Shown: positions 1 to 11,200 of the stretch, piece after piece | How the letters are laid out: every line of letters begins with the position of its first letter | Numbering within the stretch: the first letter of the stretch is position 1 | Source: Pollenia angustigena | Lineage: Eukaryota > Arthropoda > Insecta > Diptera > Polleniidae | Direction: 5' to 3' | Length of the DNA: 64,000 bases | NCBI GenBank assembly: GCA_930367215.1 | Contig: OV884057.1 | Span: forward strand, 103,317,284 to 103,381,283 | Position numbers and translations under genes: made by a program | Notes under the pieces: model-generated | Database searches by the model: none | What the model saw: only the letters and a program-made list of their open reading frames with translations | What the model was told of the DNA's origin: nothing

Positions 1-558
1 AGAAAAATCACAATTGAGGAGCCGCACAAAAAAAACGGACCTGTTCAGTGCTTAAACTGCCAAGAATTTGGCCATACCAAGGCATACTGCTACTTACCCC
101 CTGTCTGCGTAGTATGTGGTGAACTACACGGTACAGTTTCTTGTGATAAGTCTAAAACCGACCCCAACGTAAAAAAATGTAGCAACTGTGGCGGTAATCA
201 CACTGCCAATTATAGAGGATGCCCAGTATATAATATTGTCAAGCAGACGGTTGGACCGAAAACAAATACCCCTCAAATGCAGGTTGCAAATCAGGTAAAC
301 ACAAATGCAATTCCAGCCCCCCAGCCTAGTAATAACAGAACCTCTTACGCTAACGTCCTAAAATCAAACCATCAGCCAATGCAAGGTGCCTCGCCAAGTA
401 ATGATGAAACTCCGGTTTCTAATTTAAGTCGTTTAGAAAAAACCATGGAAACATTAGTGCAAACAGTAAATAATTTTACGAACACAATGGGTAATATGAT
501 GCAGGAAATGCTTAGAATGCAATCGATGTTATTGCAAGCTGTACTTAAGAAACCATGA
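1..558 (+). CDS. Jockey-like ORF1 (gag-like nucleic-acid-binding protein), partial
   Basis: Frame 1 is open from the window edge to TGA at 556-558. It carries three zinc knuckles, with cysteines in CLNCQEFGHTKAYC (from base 49), CVVCGELHGTVSC and CSNCGGNHTANYRGC. Such ORF1 proteins bind element RNA and form ribonucleoprotein particles. After the knuckles comes a Q/N/P-rich stretch and a Met-rich C-terminal segment (MGNMMQEMLRMQSMLLQ) that looks helical and may oligomerise. The N-terminal part lies outside the window. The stop overlaps the ORF2 start as ATGA (555-558), suggesting coupled reinitiation. Confidence 0.88.
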   Translation, partial: RKITIEEPHKKNGPVQCLNCQEFGHTKAYCYLPPVCVVCGELHGTVSCDKSKTDPNVKKCSNCGGNHTANYRGCPVYNIVKQTVGPKTNTPQMQVANQVNTNAIPAPQPSNNRTSYANVLKSNHQPMQGASPSNDETPVSNLSRLEKTMETLVQTVNNFTNTMGNMMQEMLRMQSMLLQAVLKKP

Positions 559-3143
559 ACTGTTTAAAAATTTGTTTTTGGAACGCAAACGGCATCCGCC
601 AACATAAAAATGAATTAGAATACTTTCTTAAAAATAAACAAATTGATGTCATGATGATTTCTGAAACTCATTTGACCTCAAGAAATACGTTTAAAATCAA
701 TGGTTATGTACTATATGATACCAAGGACCCTCGAGATAGAGCTTGTGGAGGTTCTGCCATCTTAATAATAACTCGAGTCAAACACTACATTATGTGTGAT
801 CACCGTGAAGACTATCTGCAAGCAACGACTATTTGTGTTGAGGAGCTAAATCGAAACATAGTAATTTCTTCTTTATACTCTCCACCTAGATTTTCCATAT
901 CAGAAGGCCAATATTATAAATATTATAAATCATTAGGACCCTGTTTTCTGGCCGCTGGCGATTATAACGCTAAACATACCTTCTGGGGGTCACGACTTAT
1001 AACACCAAAAGGTCGTGTTTTGTTTAACACAATCTCTAAAATGGGTTTAAATGTGGTCGCGAGCGGGCAACCAACATACTGGCCTACTGATCAGCAAAAA
1101 ATTCCAGATGTTATCGACTTTGGCGTGGTTAAAAACATCCCCACAGAAACGATTCATGTTGAAGCTTCCTTAGAATTATCATCCGACCACACACCTACAA
1201 TTGTTACTATATCGAACCCATATAGAATTGTATTTCCGTCAGGTTACTTAGCGACGCCAGCCACACAAATAAATTGGTTAAAATATAAAAAATTTCTCAG
1301 TGCCCATTGCACAGAAAATATTCCGCTTAGTACACCGGAGAATGTGGATCTCTCTCTTGTTAACTTTGACAGTTGTCTTAAACTAGCTGTTCAACACTCC
1401 AGCGTTACCCCCAAAAAAATTAAAAATAATAAAATATGTTCTTCAGATGTCGAGCGGCTCTTGACTGAAAAAAGGAGAGTTCGAAGAGAGTGGCAACTTT
1501 ACAGATCCCCGCAACTTAAGATTTTATTAAAAGAATGTACAAAAAGGCTAAGAAAGTTACTACAGAATCAGAAAACGGCTTCTCTAGAAAAATATCTTAA
1601 GGAACTTGATGCAACTCCACAATCTGACTACTCATTATGGCGTGCAGCTAGAAATCTAAAAAGGCCAGTTATATCTAAGCCACCATTAAGAAACTTGAAT
1701 GGTAGTTGGGCAAGAAACGATATTGAAAAAGGAAATCTTTTTGTTAGTCATTTGAAAAACGTATTTACACCAAATATATTTCACAATATTGCGGTCGAGT
1801 TACCACCTGTTGCTGCTAGAGCAGCTATTCCCCTCAGATTTGAGTTAAGAGAAATCGAAAAGGCTATTTGTGACTTAAACACTAAGAAGGCACCTGGTAT
1901 TGATAAAATCAGTAATAAAATGCTTTTGGAGCTACCTCGCATAGCAAAGAAAATTATTCTTTTTATTTTTAATGCTATTTTATGCCTTGAATACTATCCT
2001 CAAAAATGGAAGGTTTCCTTAGTTACCATGATACCAAAGCCAGGTAAAGATCATACAAAAGTTGAGTCTTATAGGCCTATTAGCTTATTATCAAATATGT
2101 CAAAGCTGTTTGAGAAATTATTAGTTTCAAAATTAACACCAATTTTAAGTGAAAATAGATGTATTCCAAACCATCAGTTCGGATTTAGAAGAAAACACAG
2201 CACAATCGAGCAGACTCATCGAATAGTAAATGTCATAAGAAAAGCATTTGAAGAAAAGAAATATTGCTCAGCACTCTTCATCGATGTTTCGCAAGCTTTT
2301 GACAAAGTCTGGCATGAAGGCTTATTACACAAATTGAAGCAAAATTTACCAGCAAACACACACAAGCCGCTAGAAAGCTACTTAGTCGGTCGTCAATTTA
2401 TTATTAAAGAAGGAAATTTTTTAAGTTCACCTCAGCCCATTGCCGCTGGAATCCCACAAGGCAGCATCCTGGGCCCCCTATTATACTTAATTTATACTTC
2501 GGACATGCCAACAAGCAACTACACACAAACTTCAACATTTGCAGACGATACAGCTTTTCTAAGCGTTCACGAAAATCGCTATGAAGCATCGCGTTACTTA
2601 CAGCATCATATATTTCAACTAGAAATATGGTTAAGACAATGGAGGATAATGGTCAATGAGCAAAAATGCGTACATATAACAATCACTTTGCGCCGGGAAT
2701 CTTGCCCCCCTATTACAATCAATAATCAAATAATTCCTCAACATTCGCATGTAAAATATCTTCATTGGCTTATTGGAAGAAATTCTGTCCTTAGTCTCGA
2801 TTGCAAGCTTCCACTTTACAACTCTATCTTAAAGCCTATCTGGTGCTACGGTATTCAACTATGGGGCACTGCCTCGGTCTCTAATATCGACAAAATTCAA
2901 AGGCGCCAAAATAAACTTCTTCGAATAATCACAGCCGCTCCCTGGTATGTTAAAAACTCAAACATTCATAAGGATCTCAATGTGCCATTAGTAAAATCTA
3001 TGATTACAAAATACGCAATAAAATATTTAAAAAGGCTTGAACAACACCCAAATCCACTAGCTCGAAATATTTTAAATCATGGCGGCCACACTCGCTTAAG
3101 AAGAAGAGACACTGCAGCACTTATCCAATTAGATGAGCGATAA
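555..3143 (+). CDS. Jockey-like ORF2: AP endonuclease + reverse transcriptase
   Basis: An 862-residue ORF. Residues 1-230 form an apurinic-type endonuclease: KICFWNANGIRQHK at the start, the ISETHLT glutamate near residue 37, LAAGDYNAKHTFWGS, and the catalytic SSDHTP near residue 210. The reverse transcriptase follows, with APGIDKISNKML, SYRPISLLSNMSKLFE, FIDVSQAFDKVWH, GIPQGSILGPLLY and the active-site FADD. These nick target DNA and prime cDNA synthesis. After HVKYL the frame jumps straight to HWLIGRNS, which in relatives sits some 25 residues further on, so there appears to be a small in-frame deletion near 2750-2765. No premature stop is present. The RNase H-like C-terminal tail seen in some clades is absent. 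Confidence 0.93.
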   Translation: MNCLKICFWNANGIRQHKNELEYFLKNKQIDVMMISETHLTSRNTFKINGYVLYDTKDPRDRACGGSAILIITRVKHYIMCDHREDYLQATTICVEELNRNIVISSLYSPPRFSISEGQYYKYYKSLGPCFLAAGDYNAKHTFWGSRLITPKGRVLFNTISKMGLNVVASGQPTYWPTDQQKIPDVIDFGVVKNIPTETIHVEASLELSSDHTPTIVTISNPYRIVFPSGYLATPATQINWLKYKKFLSAHCTENIPLSTPENVDLSLVNFDSCLKLAVQHSSVTPKKIKNNKICSSDVERLLTEKRRVRREWQLYRSPQLKILLKECTKRLRKLLQNQKTASLEKYLKELDATPQSDYSLWRAARNLKRPVISKPPLRNLNGSWARNDIEKGNLFVSHLKNVFTPNIFHNIAVELPPVAARAAIPLRFELREIEKAICDLNTKKAPGIDKISNKMLLELPRIAKKIILFIFNAILCLEYYPQKWKVSLVTMIPKPGKDHTKVESYRPISLLSNMSKLFEKLLVSKLTPILSENRCIPNHQFGFRRKHSTIEQTHRIVNVIRKAFEEKKYCSALFIDVSQAFDKVWHEGLLHKLKQNLPANTHKPLESYLVGRQFIIKEGNFLSSPQPIAAGIPQGSILGPLLYLIYTSDMPTSNYTQTSTFADDTAFLSVHENRYEASRYLQHHIFQLEIWLRQWRIMVNEQKCVHITITLRRESCPPITINNQIIPQHSHVKYLHWLIGRNSVLSLDCKLPLYNSILKPIWCYGIQLWGTASVSNIDKIQRRQNKLLRIITAAPWYVKNSNIHKDLNVPLVKSMITKYAIKYLKRLEQHPNPLARNILNHGGHTRLRRRDTAALIQLDER

Positions 3144-3308
3144 ACACCTATAAAAGTGAACATAGCCCGTGATGAAGAAAATTTTGTATGGCACTGGCAG
3201 GAGATAAAATAACGTATTAGGTTAAGATTTGATTAATTATTGTTAGTTCATATTTAATATTTGAAGATTCAATAAAAAATAATGACAAAAAAAAAAAAAA
3301 AAAAAAAA

Positions 3309-3356
3309 CTAATTCTTAAACAATAATTACAACTAACTAAAGTTACTTTCGTAACA
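3309..3356 (-). repeat. LTR 5'-end fragment (family of the solo LTR at 17510)
   Basis: The 48 bases match, with small gaps, the reverse complement of the first ~58 bases of the solo LTR at 17510-18105, and end in the reversed terminus CGTAACA. The fragment abuts the poly-A of the Jockey-like element. I infer that the Jockey element inserted into, or deleted most of, an LTR of this family. Confidence 0.7.
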
Positions 3357-4616
3357 ATATATATGAGTTAAGTTGTTGTTAGATGGCATACATAATTTTT
3401 TTGATGGAGGGGCACACAGATTACATTCAAGATTTCTGTCAGGAACTGCATTTTTTTTTAAATATCGATTTGAAAACATATTATCCGAAAAGTGATTTGA
3501 ACAAGCGATTAGGTTTTTACCATCTCTAATGTTGAATAATTCGATCCAAGTTGCTCTTCTACGAAGAATTAGGTAAAAAATGCTTTATGTTTAATAGGTT
3601 TTATAACAAAATATCATTTTTATAATATAGAAAAATGAATTCTACAACTAGGAATTATCATATTATAATATAATATAATTGGATTATTAGTTTATTCAAT
3701 GATAAAGTAGATAAGTGAACATTTTGATAAAGACAAATTAACGGGCTGTTTTTAGGACACGAGCGCATGACTCGTTGGTTTAACTTACATTTAAAACAAA
3801 AACAAGTTCTGAAATTTTGCATTTGTTTTAAATGTAAGGTAAACGAACGAGTGAGGCGCTCATGTTCTGAAAACAGGCAGTTACTTATTTACAGCCAAAT
3901 GTCCTGTGAATAACTGGCCAAAATCTTTGTATATTGGAAAAAATGCATAACAACGTAAACAACCTTTACAAGACTCATTATATACCTTAATTGGTCAGTT
4001 TCTTTGTTTGGAAAATTAACATTGTAAAATTTTTACAGTGTCGGACACAGACTCTTCCCATTTTTTAATCGGTTTTCAGATTTTTATGTTTATTTCTTAG
4101 ATATCTGTAAATTAAAATATATTAAATTCTCAAATGAATAACATCTGCCGAGAAATATTCACGGTATTACCCTATTGAATATTTGCAAATATTTATATAT
4201 TTTAATTTTAAAATTTTCAAGTTTTGTTTTCTGTTATATATTTATTTTGGTTTTGACATCGAGGTGAAAAAATGTATTCTTAAAGATGATATTGAAGGTA
4301 GCAAATTTTTTTTCTTAAAGTAGTTTTTTTTAAATAAAATTAACTTTAAAACGATTTTTGAATACATGATACATTAAAATACGGTTAAATGTTAAATTTC
4401 TGCGTTTTATATAAATCAATATGCATATACATACGTACATATTTCAATCTTAAACATTGCGATTTGAAAATATTTTTGTAAAAAAAAAAGTACTAAATAA
4501 TATAAATAAAATTTTAACATATTTAATGAAACCCTGTATGTCTGGTGAAAAATAAAAATGTATCAATACATGTACATTTCTTTTCACTAACACATATTTA
4601 AGTTATGTACTACTAG
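3357..4616. other. Non-coding AT-rich stretch with one foldback
   Basis: No gene is recognisable. A ~131-bp imperfect palindrome spans 3746-3876: the left arm reads ctgtttttaggacacgagcg and the right arm reads cgctcatgttctgaaaacag, each continuing inward with a match to acttacatttaaaac. It is probably a small foldback MITE. The rest is low-complexity AT-rich sequence. Confidence 0.6.
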
Positions 4617-4633
4617 CCCAATAAGCATTTTGG

Positions 4634-4930
4634 CTGGAATTCAAGTGGAATTACATTTGAAATCCAATCACAATTTCCAATTTCCAGTGTTGAATTACAG
4701 TTGAAACACAGTGGAATTCAATAGCGAATCCAGCAAAATTAACCATTGAATTACAGTCGAACAAAACAGTACCTGTACAGTGTAATTCCAGCCTTGAATA
4801 ACAGTGTGATTCAAGTTCAACCGAACCTGTTTTTACACTTGAATTCAAGCACGGAATTGCAGTGGAATTCAAGTCGAACGGAACCTGTTTTAATCGTTGA
4901 ATTCAAGCATGGAATTTCAGTATTATTCAA
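4634..4930. repeat. Subterminal GAATTCAAG-type repeat array
   Basis: About ten short degenerate copies of a GAATTCAAGTGGAATTxCAGT-like unit, several inverted, are packed into 300 bp. A smaller set occurs at 7600-7655 near the other end. The likely role is transposase binding, by analogy with CACTA subterminal repeats. Confidence 0.65.
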
Positions 4931-5598
4931 GCAATGTTACAACAGTATTTAAATACTGTTATAACATTATTTTAACAACAATTTTAAAACCATTTTCTGC
5001 ACATTTTTTAGACGATTTCCTCTTGTAAAAATAAAACATTTTATAAAAATAGGTACATAGTTTATATTTTAAAAATAAAAATAAACAAAATAAACGATAA
5101 ATCACATTTCATTAGTCTTTTTGTGTGAGCTCTATTTTTTCAAGGATGACTAAACCTTCTTGCATTTTATAAAAAAAGGTACATATTTATATGAATAATA
5201 ATTGAATAATGAAAAAGTTTATATGATAAGGTATTGAAATTGCGATGAGAGTAATGATTGGATAATGAAAAAGTTAAAGTTAGTTTAAATATTTACATTA
5301 ATTTGTTAAAGTTTTGCTTGTTTTTGTTAATTTTTTATTAATGCGATTTCTGGCTTGCTGGAAAAGGGCTATGGTATTTATTTCAAACTCCATATCACTG
5401 TGGTCAGAAAATTTCTCGTTGTAGGCTACTGTAATATTTTGGAAAAGTAAATAAGTTTTGTTCAATCATATAAAAATTATCCGGCCTTTTAATTGAAAGA
5501 AAAATATTTTTAAAGCGTATGTTTTTTACATTTCCATAAGTTTCTGATTTTTTTTCTGTGATGGTTGTTTCGCAAGTAAACTTTCTTCAACAATGCGC

Positions 5599-7074
5599 TT
5601 ATACAGCTGGCTTCCAATTTGATGGTGCTTTTTTAATTTGTTGCAAATTATTCTCAAATTTGAATGCGCTAACTGATTCCAAATCATTAAACGTTTCAGC
5701 ATCCTCAGCCAAATGCGTTAAGCAGTGAAAATTAAATGTCAGAAAGGATTCATCATAGTAGAGTGGTATTAATTTAACAAATTCATTTAACATACTGTGG
5801 GCGCAGTCCTTATTATTGAAGCCATTATCACTATGCATTAGTATTCTAATAGAAATACTCAGCAGTAAAAAATGAGTATATCTGTCAGGTGCTAAAATGT
5901 CTTTCAATACGTAAATACCGCTGTATAGTACAAACTGCCGATATTCCGTTGCTTTGTATCTTTCAAGCTCACTAAAAGCACGCGGCTTTCGCGCGAATTC
6001 CCTTAGAATTTGCGTTTTTAAAAATAGGAACTTTGATTCAAGACATTTTACTTTCTGTGTACTCAAACAGAAGCTTGAACTTCTCTTTTTAATCCATGTC
6101 ATCATTAGCGTTTTAGCGACTCCTAGGCACACAACATGCATGTAGTCATTAGGGAAGGACTTTACCATGTCAATGCTAAGTTTTTCTATTTCTAGTTGTG
6201 CCATATAGTTGTAATGACTTGGATCGGCTCTTGATCGAAATTCAAGGTCTGTTCGCCTCGCTTCAATTTTATATTTGAAAATCATTTTTCCATTGCATGA
6301 ACTGCCTCTTTTGACGCATTTAGGGCAACTGCTATACCCTGTATGTCCTTTGATCCCTTTCACGAATGCTCGGGCTGGAGCATCACAGATGAATGATCTA
6401 CACGATATTGTGAAATGCGTCCCTGGAAAGTCAAGTCCTTGGCATATCAATTCATTCAACTCTGCGACAAATCTTTTTAAAAGCATGTCAGAAGTCGATG
6501 GTTTCTTCACTCCACAAAACGCAGCCACTGTATATATATCAGTGTAACCATTTACGTTACATAAAATTGGCCATATTTGCCGATTTGAACTTTTTGCTAA
6601 GGGAAAACCGTCTATATTAAAGTTCAGCTCTAAGGTTTTAGTCCCAATTACGTTTTTTAGCAAAAAATCTGTCATGGAGTCCTTAAGGCCATAGTACATT
6701 AACTCACCCGAACCCATAGCTTCAATATCTGGACATTTCGGAGTGTTCTTTAAAGTTCGGGCATCCGATTGTAAATCCTTATGATGCTGGTTAAGGATTC
6801 GCAGTAAACTGTTTATTGCAGCATTCGCGATGGCCCATACAGCCAGCTTTATTTTAAAGTCCCTGTCTCCCACAGAATTAATTTTAGTATCAGATATACC
6901 ATCTTTGTTTATAATTGTGTCTTCACAGACAGACGGTCCATCGTTCAAAGCTATGTGTACATCGTGGACATCGTTGGAAGCCATTTCCATTGGTTGTTCA
7001 TTTCCCAAAATATGCTGATTCTGGGTAAGCAGTGCAAAAATTTTACGAGCATCTGCTTTTGGTTTTGAATACAT
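5599..7074 (-). CDS. CACTA/EnSpm-like transposase
   Basis: A 491-residue reverse-strand ORF with no internal stop. Features typical of animal Tnp2/DUF4218-type transposases: FNIDGFPLAKSSNRQIWPIL (first acidic residue), ICDAPARAFVKGIKGHTGYS followed by a CPKC zinc-ligand pair, DYMHVVCLGVAKTLM, and a C-terminal HCLTHLAEDAETF...FKFENNLQQIKK block. It would cut and paste the surrounding element. The start is uncertain: the first ATG sits inside AAAGGTATGTATTC, which also reads as a splice donor, so an upstream exon is possible between 7075 and 7600. Confidence 0.72.
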   Translation of the reverse strand: MYSKPKADARKIFALLTQNQHILGNEQPMEMASNDVHDVHIALNDGPSVCEDTIINKDGISDTKINSVGDRDFKIKLAVWAIANAAINSLLRILNQHHKDLQSDARTLKNTPKCPDIEAMGSGELMYYGLKDSMTDFLLKNVIGTKTLELNFNIDGFPLAKSSNRQIWPILCNVNGYTDIYTVAAFCGVKKPSTSDMLLKRFVAELNELICQGLDFPGTHFTISCRSFICDAPARAFVKGIKGHTGYSSCPKCVKRGSSCNGKMIFKYKIEARRTDLEFRSRADPSHYNYMAQLEIEKLSIDMVKSFPNDYMHVVCLGVAKTLMMTWIKKRSSSFCLSTQKVKCLESKFLFLKTQILREFARKPRAFSELERYKATEYRQFVLYSGIYVLKDILAPDRYTHFLLLSISIRILMHSDNGFNNKDCAHSMLNEFVKLIPLYYDESFLTFNFHCLTHLAEDAETFNDLESVSAFKFENNLQQIKKAPSNWKPAV

Positions 7075-7901
7075 ACCTTTATACTTATATATTCCAAATT
7101 TCCTTTATATTTTTTATTTTATTTTCTTTTCTTTATTTTCTTTTTGCTTATTTTCACTTTTATTTCTTTATTTTCACTTAAAAACTTTGTAATTTTCGCG
7201 TTGTAAAATTCTTCACAATTAATATTTTATGATTGACATTTAGAGTACATAGCTCGATTTGATGCCGACGTTGTTTTTGAACAACGTTCTTTAGGTGGCA
7301 GTGTTTCGTATCCAATCGCCGGAATAATGGATGTAATGTAACATAATTTAATATAAATAAAAACTATTTTTTCACAACACAACCACTAAAAAGAAACGAA
7401 AAACAGAAAACAAACTTCTGCGAAATAGATAAATCTAGAAATCGAAAAATTTGTCTGAAAATTTAATTATAAAATCTTCATCACCGCCGCCAATGATTTT
7501 GCAACAACAATGTACCATATATAACATATGTACTTATACTTCAAACAAATTTGTTGTTGTTTTTTAACAACCTTTTAACAGACTGGAAAAAGGATGGATA
7601 TCAAATGTAATTCAAGTTTGAATTCACACTGGAATTCCAACATTTGAATTCACAACAAATTTGTGCTTATTGGGAGGTACCTGCTCAGAGGGATTGTCAA
7701 AGAGTCGTGTTACTTAGTATACTTTGGTTTTAACACTCAATATCAAAAAATAAAAAACTTAAAACAAAAACCTAAACCTACAATAAAAAAAATATGTGTA
7801 TGTGGTATGTACATTAGGGTGTCCCAAATTTTTTTTTGTAAGAGGCTCAAGCATAATTTGAAAGCTTATAGGGTAAAGTATTTTTGATTTTTTTTTTTTT
7901 A

Positions 7902-8305
7902 GAATTTTCGGAATAGGTTTAGAGGTGTAACTCGGAAACTGTAGGACAAAATTCCATTTTTGTTTTTCTTAATTGTTTAGAACTTATCGGTTTTCAAAAT
8001 CGCGTCCCTAGTTTTAATACCTTTCATATAAATTTGAAAAGTAATAAACCGTTATTTACAGAATTTGTTAAAAAATTACGAAAAATTGTAATTAAGGGTA
8101 TCTAAATGAGTACACTCAGCACCAAAACTTATAATTTTTTCACACAGGAATAAACCTTGGATACTTTTCTTTAAAACTGTTTCCTCAAAAGTGAAGAAAC
8201 TCGTGGTATTAACCAAGTTATGAGTAAAGTTAAATAAATGGCCGAAAACTCCGTTTTTTTATGAAAACTCCATTTGCGCGACCTCTAAACCTATTCCGAA
8301 AATTC
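7902..8305. repeat. Foldback MITE inside the left Harbinger terminus
   Basis: GAATTTTCGGAATAGGTTTA at 7902 is mirrored by TAAACCTATTCCGAAAATTC ending at 8305, with TA on both sides. Comparison with the uninterrupted right terminus (TTTTTTTAAGCACGATGG) shows exactly this segment as an insertion at TA, suggesting a Tc1/mariner-type origin. It has no coding capacity. Confidence 0.8.
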
Positions 8306-10344
8306 TAAAGCACGATGGCCACGGTCAAACTGATTTGACAAATAATATGTATTTATTGGTAATATTTGGTTTTGCTTAACACAGCAACGTATCAAACTAA
8401 AACCATCAAATTTCATTTCAAAGCTGTTTTTAAAAGGTAAGAATGTGTGGTTTATTTGGTCGCAAAATATTTTTAATGTTTACAATTAATTTTTTTAGAA
8501 ATATGAATGACACAGAAAATTGTTGCATGGCTATTGCTCTGGCATATGCAGGAAAAAAGAGAGAAGAAAAAAGGCGTAAAACGACTTTGGATGAAAAACT
8601 GGCACAAGAAAAGAAATGAATTTACTCACGAAAATTTACTTAATGAGCTTAAATTGAGTTCTCCAAGCGATTTTCGAAATTTTTTGCGCATGAGTGAATA
8701 CACGTATCAAGAACTTTTAACTTTGGTTGGCCCGAAAATTAAAAAGCAGGATACTGCAATGCGTGAATCAATTTCTCCGAATCAACGCCTTTCCACAACC
8801 TTGCGTTTTCTGGCTACGGGTAATTCATTTGCTGATTTAAAATTTACCAGCGCTATTTCGGAACGAGCAGTTGGTCGCATTGTTATGGAAACTTGTATAC
8901 AAATAAATAAGGCATTAAAAAATTACATAAAGGTGAATAAAATGCAATTTTTGTTTTATTTATTAATTAATTTATTTAAATACTAAAAAAGAAAAAAGTA
9001 TAACTCAAGTAAATCATTGAAAAGACGAAAAATATCGTGTCAGTGAACCTTCCGACGTCTCACTTTGTAAGGTATAGTTAATTTCCGGGTTTATATGTGG
9101 CGATACGAGTGGTACTGGAACTTTCATAATAGGTGTGCTACTTCGAGTTAAAGTGACATTGCTGTAATTAGAAGCTGGAGTTTGGGGCGAACTGCATTCA
9201 CTGAAATAAGCGGGTGGTGAAGGGGTTGCAATGTTTATATGCATAGCATTTCTATGCAATGTGCCCATTTGGCCTTCAAAAAGAATTTCGTTAATAAATT
9301 TTTCAGCGTATGCTCTTTGTGTGACAGTCATTTTTTTTAGCTTCAATGCCCAACCCTCGGCAACATTGTCGCATTCGTCCGGAGCCTGGTTGAGGCGTTT
9401 AGCTGCCAAAATCATTAATTCTTCCGCCGCATCTGACTTTTTACGCTTCTTTTCGCAAATCTGCAAACAAAAATTAAAAAATAGATTGATATATGTATGT
9501 ATTTTTATTTACAGATCCCTTCAAACGAAGACGAGTGGAAAAAAAATGCAACAGACTTCTATCGCCGTTGGAATTTTCCTAACTGCTTAGGAGCCATCGA
9601 TGGCAAACACATTGCAATAAAAAAACCACCGAACTCTGGGTCGTTCTACTATAATTATAAAAAGTTTTTTAGCATTGTTTTATTGGCAGTAGTAGATGCG
9701 AACTACGAGTTTATTATGGTGGATGTTGGCACAAACGGAAGAGTATCAAATGGCGGAGTACTAAACAACACCAAATTTGGAGAAGCATTTTGTGAAGGTG
9801 CATTGAATCTGCCGAAACCATGCACATTGCCATCAACAAATACTGATGGCCTGTTCAACAATCTCGACAGCAAATCGAAGCGATCGCCATCCATTCGCTC
9901 GATTTCGAATTAGATTGGGTTCAACAATTTCGACAGCTTTCGATCGCTTGCTCTTACGATTGTAAATATTTGTTACTTACGTATCAAAAAAATAAAGTAT
10001 TACCATATACGGTATTTGTATATTTTGTTGCTTTATTGTTAAAAAGTATCATAAATAATACTAATTTGCTGGATAACAAATACAACCGCGTTTGAAATTT
10101 CATCAGCTGTATAAAAATGTCAAAAAATAAAAAAACCTTTCTTGTTGAAATCAAAACTTTAGAAAAGTGTAAACAAAAGTTAAATTTTATTAAAAACAAA
10201 ATATTCAAGCAAAAAAAAATAAATTAATAATACAAACAAATAATAAACAAGCCAATCAAACAAAACGTGAAAAAAAAGTTTAATAAGTACCAAGTCAATA
10301 TTTTGATAGCATCAGCTTGCTCCTTGGCAGTCGTTACATTTGTT

Positions 10345-11035
10345 TCATTTGACGACAATTTGTTCCCAACAACCGTCTTCCTCTTTTTTATCTGAAGAGC
10401 AGTTTGTATTTAATTCCTCATTATCGACCTCTATCCTTCTTCGTTTTGATGAAGTTTTAAAATTTTTGCTGTTTTCCTCCAAAATTTGTAGTATTGCAAA
10501 TAATATTAAGGGATCTGTCTCTTCAATTTTGCTTTCTTGTGCATCCACCGTCGCAGAATTAGAGAATCTTGGTAGTGATTCTGATATCTGCTATCTGAGT
10601 TTTAGCACTTTTAACTTTACCCGCCAACACTCTACAACTAAGTGCTGCAGCCCAGGACCAAAGCAGCGTCCGATAAATAATATGGTCTAGGGAAGTTTAA
10701 TAGTTTAGTTTATATGTAACACCACTAGTTTCTGGCAGGGTTTTGTTGTTTTCTGAATTTTTTTTTGTCCTACATTTAAAATCTGCCCATGTCTGTAAAT
10801 ATATGTAATATTTTCAAAATAAATTCAAGGTATGGTTGTTTTCTGGCTTTAATTATAATTTGGTTTACATTTTCCCACTTTGCAATAGAACGCGTGCATC
10901 CATGGATGGAACAATGACTTTTATTTTAGGCCTATTATTTTCCATTACTCGTCCATCGAAAATTAATTTGCTTCAAACACTGGTGCACCTCTCGCCAAAT
11001 CAGGATTTTCCTCCATGTATTCACCTAATGTAAGC
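10345..11035 (-). pseudogene. Myb/SANT-like DNA-binding protein remnant
   Basis: Reverse-strand fragments in several frames resemble the Myb/SANT-like accessory protein of Harbinger elements: YMEENPDLARGAP at 10980-11033, a TRSIAKWENV block near 10870-10900, and an open 67-residue tail (10548-10345) beginning DAQESKIEETDPLIL and containing the basic stretch KRRRIE. Stops and frameshifts separate the blocks. The call rests on short motifs only. Confidence 0.5.
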
Positions 11036-11044
11036 AGTATATGA

Positions 11045-11200
11045 CACTCATTTATTTCTCTCAAGAAGCGTTTTCAAGATATTCGCGAAAATCATGTTAT
11101 TCTGCATTAGGGCAATTTTTGGAAATATATAATATAACTCCAGAAAAACACGATTTTCGCGAATATCTTTAAAACGCTTATCGAGAGAAATAAATGAGTA
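11045..11200. repeat. Small foldback (~156 bp)
   Basis: The arm ACTCATTTATTTCTCTC...TTCGCGAAAATC is mirrored by GATTTTCGCGAATATC...GAGAGAAATAAATGAGT. It lies inside the Myb-bearing element, directly upstream of the Myb remnant, and has no coding capacity. Confidence 0.72.

Larger units (their letters stand above)
1..3308 (+). mobile_element. Jockey-like non-LTR retrotransposon, 5' end outside window
   Basis: Two consecutive ORFs (zinc-knuckle ORF1, then endonuclease plus reverse transcriptase ORF2) are followed by a short 3' UTR, an AATAAA at 3271-3276 and a poly-A tract at 3287-3308. This is the standard layout of the Jockey group. The left end is cut by the window, so no target duplication can be checked. 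The poly-A runs directly into a reversed LTR fragment (3309-3356), so the element probably landed inside an older LTR copy. Confidence 0.93.
4617..7674 (-). mobile_element. DNA transposon with CACTA/EnSpm-like transposase
   Basis: The ends are the perfect inverted repeat CCCAATAAGCA (4617-4627) and TGCTTATTGGG (7664-7674), flanked by AG on both sides, a possible 2-bp target duplication. The interior beside each end is crowded with short variants of GAATTCAAGTGGAATT in both orientations (about 4635-4930 and 7600-7655). Such subterminal arrays are typical transposase-binding regions of CACTA elements. One long reverse ORF lies between. The superfamily assignment rests on the transposase, since the termini are not CACTA. 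Confidence 0.75.

Noticed and set aside
4746..4952. Short ORFs in the GAATTCAAG repeat array
   Set aside because: Both strands are open only because the repeated unit lacks stops. This is a non-coding subterminal array.
9231..9590. 119-residue forward ORF
   Set aside because: It is antisense to the MADF last exon and runs into the transposase exon in another frame.
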